Source: Eublepharis macularius (Eukaryota > Chordata > Lepidosauria > Squamata > Eublepharidae). Taken from it: 64,000 nucleotides of DNA. The stretch spans positions 143,539,464 to 143,603,463 of the forward strand of contig NC_072796.1 in assembly GCF_028583425.1 (NCBI RefSeq), in the 5' to 3' direction. Positions 58,659 to 64,000 of the stretch are shown here, piece by piece. The position numbers and the translations under genes were made by a program. The stretch's first letter is position 1. Every line of letters starts with the position of its first letter. The notes under the pieces were generated by a model that was given only the letters and a program-made list of their open reading frames with translations, had not been told where the DNA came from and searched no databases.

Positions 58659-59720
58659 CTAGAGAGAAAGCAAACAAAGCAGGCCTTTTTTTCATGTTGT
58701 CAGCAGAGGACACCCAAGCAAAGATTTCCCCTTTTGACTCAGCAAAACAAGAGAGAGACCAGAGAGAGAGAGACGGGGAGGCACATCCTCTATGGGACAC
58801 CTTGGAGACCGCCGCCTCGGAGAGCAGCTCTGCCGTTTCTCTTTGAACCCCTGTACAAAGCGCCCATTGAGCAGACACTGGCCAGCAAGGCAAAGGCAGA
58901 AGCTTGAAGGCGAGACCCCAGCCAGATCCAGGGTCCCCTGGCCCCACGCGCCGTCCCTGTAAGAGCTGGGAATTACGATTGTCCTGAGTGGGAACTTCCA
59001 GGCTGGGGGGGGGAGGGGGCGCTGCTCTGGTACTCCAAGCAGACTGACTGCAACACCTGGCACAAACCCCTCTTCCCCCATGCTGTGAGCAGAAACCAGC
59101 CCTGCAGCATTTGAGAACGAGAGTTCCCACGAGTCCAGTCAGGGGACCCTCTGATGAGCCCCTGGCAAAAATAAGCAGACACACACACACACACACACAC
59201 ACCACACAGGGGTGGCCTTCTTAGCAGCACTTCAGCAAGTGGTCCAAAGCCCACCTGCCCCCAAACACCGAGGGTGGAAAATTCCCTAGCGCGTTATTTT
59301 CCCACAAGTTTTCCATTTCAACAGATTTGTTCACAATGAATGGATGCCACTAGGAACACAGTATCTGGCGAACAAGGCAGCTTCACAGTTTATTAATGTT
59401 GACTGCGTGCACCGTTATGCTTTTAATGCACTGTCTTCTAAATTTGCAATCCACTTTCTACATTGTAGTATTTCATGCCTTTGACGCTTTTTTGTTTACA
59501 CAGTTTCCAAACTCTATAATCCTAGTGCTATTGCATTGATTGTCGGATGTCTTATGCTGTCTGATCATCAATGGATCTAATTTTCAACATTGCTCCACAT
59601 GTGCATACTTAAATCCAGATATCGGGGGTGTAGATGGACAAGACAGATCTTCCTATAAATCTAAGAAAAGTCCCAGGTTTGCAGAAAAATCTGAAATCCA
59701 AAAAAACCGGAAAACATCAA
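58659..59720. other. Upstream region or 5' intron of the FHA-GTPase gene
   Basis: No exon supported. A (CA)n tract lies at 59,179-59,202. The 305-residue minus frame here (58,288-59,205) covers exon 1 in the wrong frame and shows no domain. Confidence 0.4.
59179..59202. repeat. (CA)n microsatellite
   Basis: About 12 CA units. Confidence 0.9.
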
Positions 59721-59723
59721 GCT

Positions 59724-61066
59724 GTAACAATTAAAATGTATTTGAAATAAATATTATACAGCGTACACAATCATAAAATTAGAAACATAGGGCTTAAATA
59801 TCAGGCTACATAAGAAGTCAGAACAAACTTTAGATAAGCTATAGCATTTTCCAAATAGAGCTGATAAACATGTCAAATGACCAACATGAGAGCATATGCA
59901 TTTTCATAGAATCATAGAGTTGGAAGGGGCCATACAGACCATCTAGCCCAACCCCCTGCCCAGTGGCTCTAGGGACTTCCTCAGTGGTCAATAATACACA
60001 CTTTTACAAAAAACAAACCCATACATTCAGAAACCATCATGTTTCAATTCTGCCCTGAGGATATTATCTGGAAATATAAATAGAAAAAACAGGATTTTAA
60101 AAAAATTGCTATAATGGGAATAAAGATATTTTATACTGTAAAAAATTTCAGAAAACCACAAAACCATTTTTACTTCCTATATTGTGTGGTGTGATATAGA
60201 TTATTACAGCAGGCCATGGGTCCCTTCACATGGTAACTGCACTCACACAAAACTCTTCATTGGTGTTATCATCTATAGAGCAAAAATTGCGTATGAGCTA
60301 AATTTTGCAAAAATAAACATTTAAACCTAAAAAACACTCCAATCTACAAACAAACCTGATATTAAGTTTCCAATATCATCAATCTGTAACTGAAATCAAA
60401 TAGCCCATTTGTCCTGTAAGTTCAGATACATGATAGAATGAAACGATGATGCAATATCTTGCATGGGGTATGTAATTCTGCTCCCAAAGGAGGGAGGGGA
60501 AGGGAAAACAAAAAAAGGGAAGAGGAAAAAATAGACTTAAAACTTCTTGAATTCAGCACTGCAAAATACGAAACCACAGGCACCCATCCCCAAACCCCGA
60601 GTCATTTAGACTCAGCAGGTCCAGTCCGCTTTCAACATCTGGAGGTGGTGAACTTAGAACGCTGCTCTTTTCTGTAGGGGTTTACGCAGGCTCAAAGAGG
60701 CATCCATTCAACAACCCAGAAGTGAGACAGAGGTTGACGAGTGGAGTGTAAATATCTTTATTCCCATTATATTTCCAGATAATATCCTCAAGGTAGAATT
60801 GATACATATTGTTTTCTGGATGTATGGGTTTGTTTTTTGTAAAAGCGTGTATTACTGACTGCTGAGGAAGGCCCTAGGGCCAAAATGCACAACGCCTTAT
60901 GTTGGTCATTTGACATGTTTATCAACTGTATTTGGAAAATGTTATAGCTTATCAAAAGCTTGTTTCTTATATAGCCTGACATTCAGGCCCTATGTTTCTA
61001 ATTTTATTACTGCGTACATTGTATAATAAATATTTGTTTTGAATATATTTTAATTGTTATAACTTG
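59724..61066. mobile_element. Large inverted repeat, probable Penelope-like element relic
   Basis: Left arm TGTAACAATTAAAATGTATTTG..CATGTCAAATGACCAACAT (59,724-59,900) and GAGGATATTATCTGGAAATATAAA (60,057-60,080) recur inverted at 60,770-61,066 (TTTCCAGATAATATCCTC; GTTGGTCATTTGACATGTTTATC). The right arm carries a decayed hammerhead core. A short CR1-like piece (AATCATAGAGTTGGAAGGGG, ~59,908-59,985) is inserted in the left arm. Confidence 0.6.
60862..60890 (+). ncRNA. Decayed hammerhead-like motif
   Basis: CTGAGGA core, stem II AGGCCC/GGGCC with a two-base loop, then AAAATGC where GAAA is expected. The core G is lost, so it should be inactive. Confidence 0.4.
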
Positions 61067-64000
61067 ACCATTACAGCAGCCTCAGTATATTTCAGGTTGA
61101 GTTTTGCGGTTCCCCCCCCCCCTCCCTTTGCAAGATGAATGAACAACCACACGTATGGCACATCAGGCACAGTTCTTGGGGTGTGTTATAATTACTGTCT
61201 CAACCATTTCCAATGTTTTTGGCTTGCCTCTTCATAAAATAAAACAATATAAGGAAAGTGCAGGTCATGTAGTCTTTAATTTTTGAAAGAATTATTCAAA
61301 CAAAAGCAATTTCTGCATAAAGTTTTGAATTAGTTTGAATGTAAAATTTAAAGCATAATTGATTTTCCTAATCAAACATTTCAGTTCAAGTGCTTGTTGC
61401 TATCAAGACATAAAATTAACAACAGTACTTCAAGCCTCAGTGAGAAACGTGGATTATAAAGAAGTAAATAAATACCTTTGCAAACAAAATGCAAGTTAAA
61501 ATAAACATGTTAAATCAGACTGCACGCTGTTCAGGGCACTGAAAAATCTTCTGAAACTTTTTCCAATTCCTTTTTTTTTTCTGGAAAACCCTTATCTCTG
61601 ACCACCACTGCGAAAACATGTGAAGCATACGATGGACCCTGCCTTGAAATAAGACCCATCTCCACATTAGCACTGTAGACAGCAGGTACCATGCAAAGGA
61701 GAAAAATGAAGCACCATGGTGAATTGGGGCCAAAAATCCAGATTTAAGGAAATTATTAGTCAGGAGTTTTCAAGTATGGAGTAATTAACTTGGACACTTA
61801 ATTCCATTTTAGACAAAACCCTGCCCTTTGAACTGCTTTGCCTCAGTGCAACCACTATAAAGAACAGTTTGACTCCTCTTCCTACGTTCTGGCTTTTTAC
61901 AGGAATTGTGCAACACACTTAAGGAGGCAGCAGGATTTGGGTAACCCTAAAAAAATCAAGTAAACCACCATGGTCTCTTTCTCCCAATGGGAAACACTGC
62001 TTCTTCAGGAGAACTTGAGCTTTTGCTAGTAAAGAATTGACAAACGCTGTACCTCAACTCGGTTGGTATGTCTGTTTTGGTGAGAGAGACACAGAGAGCT
62101 ATTTTGAAAACCTATGTGGGGGGGGGGGTTAACAAAAATGACATGCCATTTCTCACCTGTTTCCAGGCTGAGAACAGACCAAGGCTGGCTTTGGAGGCAG
62201 ATCAGAGCCCCCCCGAGCCACCCCCCCTTTCAGCAATACCGGGCTCTTGCTCCTCAGGTTCTTTACTCAAGGAAATACTTGAGTAAAGAACCAGCAGCTA
62301 GGCTAAAGAGGGACTTGACACAGGAAAAACCTAAATTACAGAGTTGTATAGGACATGCTTGTGATATTTCTTTCTCAAGAATTATGTTAAAAAAGTAAAA
62401 GAACCTCCAGCAACGCTGCCTCTCTTGGCCCTGTCTCCTTGCCTCTGTCACACGTCTGTGTTTCTTTCATTAACACCCAGTTCTTCTGTACCGGAGCACA
62501 GCGCAGCTTCCTCTCCCCCACCCTACACGTGCTTTTGGCAGAAGAGAGAAGCTTGCAGGTGTTTAATGCAAAACTAGAACGCACAGCTGGGGCACGGTTT
62601 GTAGAAGAGCAAGACCTTCCTCCTAACTCTTCAACCAACGAGATGACTACTTAGGTCCTCTTTTAACAGGAATCAATGTGTTATTTTTCTCTTCTACGTT
62701 CAAAATAAAATCACGGGTGTTTACACAGCTTTATTCTAACTGCATTAGCTACAACACTAGCATGGACTTTGCAGAATATTTATAAAAGAAAGATGTTATA
62801 ACATTGCAGGGAGACAGGAACAAAGTGCCAGATGTGTTGGCAAGGAAACTTGAAGGTCATAAGTCAACATACCACCCCCGACCACAAGATCTGCTGCCTG
62901 TATTCTTGAGTATTCGGGGGGGGGGGTGCAATTTTCAGATTCTTCTCTACAATGAATATGGCTGGATCCAACTCCAGCTGAGAGACTTATTCTTCTAACT
63001 TCAAACTGCCACTGCTAAGAGAGAGAGAGCGCAAGCATGGTTCACCCAGTTCCATTCATGGCTATTATTCTCTTAGAACATTTAAAATATTTGCATTCTG
63101 TTTTCTCTGTGGGTTACAAGACTCAAAGCAGCTTACAGATTTTAAAATCACAACCCTATACAAAATCACCAGTCATAGAAAAAGTCCAAATAGATCAAGA
63201 CATTGACGAAGCAACAAATCACTCTGTTTATTACAGTAAACTCCAATTGGCCCCCCCGTCCCCTCCTGACATCACCCAGATGCCAAAGATGCCCAGTAGC
63301 CGGCAAGCACGCACCTCTTGCGAGGCCTTGGGCAAAACAGTTCACAGAATCAGAGGGACCCCCATAAACGCCTGTGCCATGCTGGGGAAGCTCTGCCTGC
63401 AGAACCTGCCATCCAGTTCCTGGGCGAAAGACCAAACTGCTGTGTGGACTCCTATGGGGAGGTGGTTCCCCAGGCGCGGCAAAAGGCTTCATTTAAAGGT
63501 TAAGACCTTGAATTGAACATGGAAACAGACAGACAGCAACTGCAGATTTTAAAAGTCGGGGTGCTATGCATATGCCAGTTCAGTCTGTTGGCATTTGGGC
63601 CACGGTCTTTGAATCCACTGCAGCCTCCCAGAGTTCACTGGAATAGTTCAGTCTTGAGATTACGTAACATGAACCAGCGCGGTCAGCCAGTGAACCCAAG
63701 ACCGCCATCTCCACCCTCCATGCAGAAAACCACTCTCTGACCTATGATTCTCTAACCGAAGGGCGAGGCCCTGCAGGTCCCCAAGTTCTTAATGCAGTCT
63801 GTTGGTGCAAGGTTGACACCACCCAAGGCGGACAGTGCAGGTCCCCACCTCCTCCTGGCCAGGACTCTGCTTCGCCATGCTCCCCTTCACTCACCTCAGT
63901 GGGGTTTCCAGGCACTGCCCTAACACAGAGATGGCCACTTCTGGAGGCTCGTTTAACAAGACGCACAGCTTGGTATCAGCAGCATTCTGACAGCGACCCA
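61067..64000. other. Unclassified upstream sequence
   Basis: A/T-rich, with homopolymer C/G runs at ~61,111, 62,117 and 62,920. A LINE or SINE tail-like box (GGGTTACAAGACTCAAAGCAGC) lies at about 63,111. No coding exon, RNA gene or firm repeat call could be made, and the promoter of the minus-strand gene may lie here or beyond the window. Confidence 0.4.

Noticed and set aside
58288..59205. 305-residue minus frame overlapping exon 1
   Set aside because: Reads exon 1 in a frame that cannot join exon 2; includes a (CA)n-derived VCVCVC run.
1..64000. CRISPR arrays, bacterial operons, tRNA or rRNA genes
   Set aside because: The regular repeats are microsatellites, SINEs or palindromic transposons; tRNA-like heads belong to SINEs, and no complete tRNA cloverleaf or rRNA was seen.

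Overview
This is a piece of a vertebrate nuclear genome, most likely a squamate reptile (gecko or lizard type). The clues are split genes with GT-AG introns, several copies of a tRNA-derived SINE of the Sauria type, an RTE/BovB-like LINE relic, CR1, L2-like and L1 LINEs, a complete DIRS retrotransposon, and short Penelope-like fragments. The species cannot be fixed from the window alone. There are no bacterial-type operons.

Layout. Positions 1-1299 (+) hold the last coding exon of a ZNFX1-like gene: an RZ-type zinc finger followed by an unusually long Ser/Pro-rich tail. Nearly all the rest, about 58.6 kb down to 9.4 kb or lower on the minus strand, is one very large gene converging on it. I joined 23 coding exons by splice sites, and the reading phase is unbroken across all 22 junctions (9,515 nt, 3,171 complete codons). 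The predicted protein has an N-terminal FHA domain (exons 1-4), about 2,090 residues of acidic, Ser/Glu-rich, probably disordered sequence (exons 5-6, including a 5,053-nt exon), and a dynamin-type GTPase with the full length of nuclear GTPase SLIP-GC (NUGGC) (exons 7-23). The last one to three coding exons and the 3' UTR (about 9.3-5 kb) are not resolved.

The introns carry many mobile elements: a 5.7-kb DIRS with three open reading frames and a textbook internal complementary region (22.9-28.6 kb); a CR1 with an almost open reverse transcriptase (28.7-30.55 kb); an antisense CR1 (31.2-32.6 kb); an L1 3' end with an 18-bp perfect target duplication (43.44-44.75 kb); L2-like and BovB-like LINE relics; hAT and Harbinger MITEs with target-site duplications; and four Penelope-like fragments whose palindromic arms contain hammerhead-ribozyme motifs, the best at 18.5-18.7 kb.

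How the genes may relate: ZNFX1 (RNA sensor/helicase) and SLIP-GC-type GTPases are both linked to immune or interferon-linked biology in vertebrates, so their convergent pairing suggests an innate-immunity neighbourhood. The best candidate for something undescribed is the single-gene coupling of a phospho-threonine-reading FHA domain, through a giant acidic linker, to a SLIP-GC-type GTPase.
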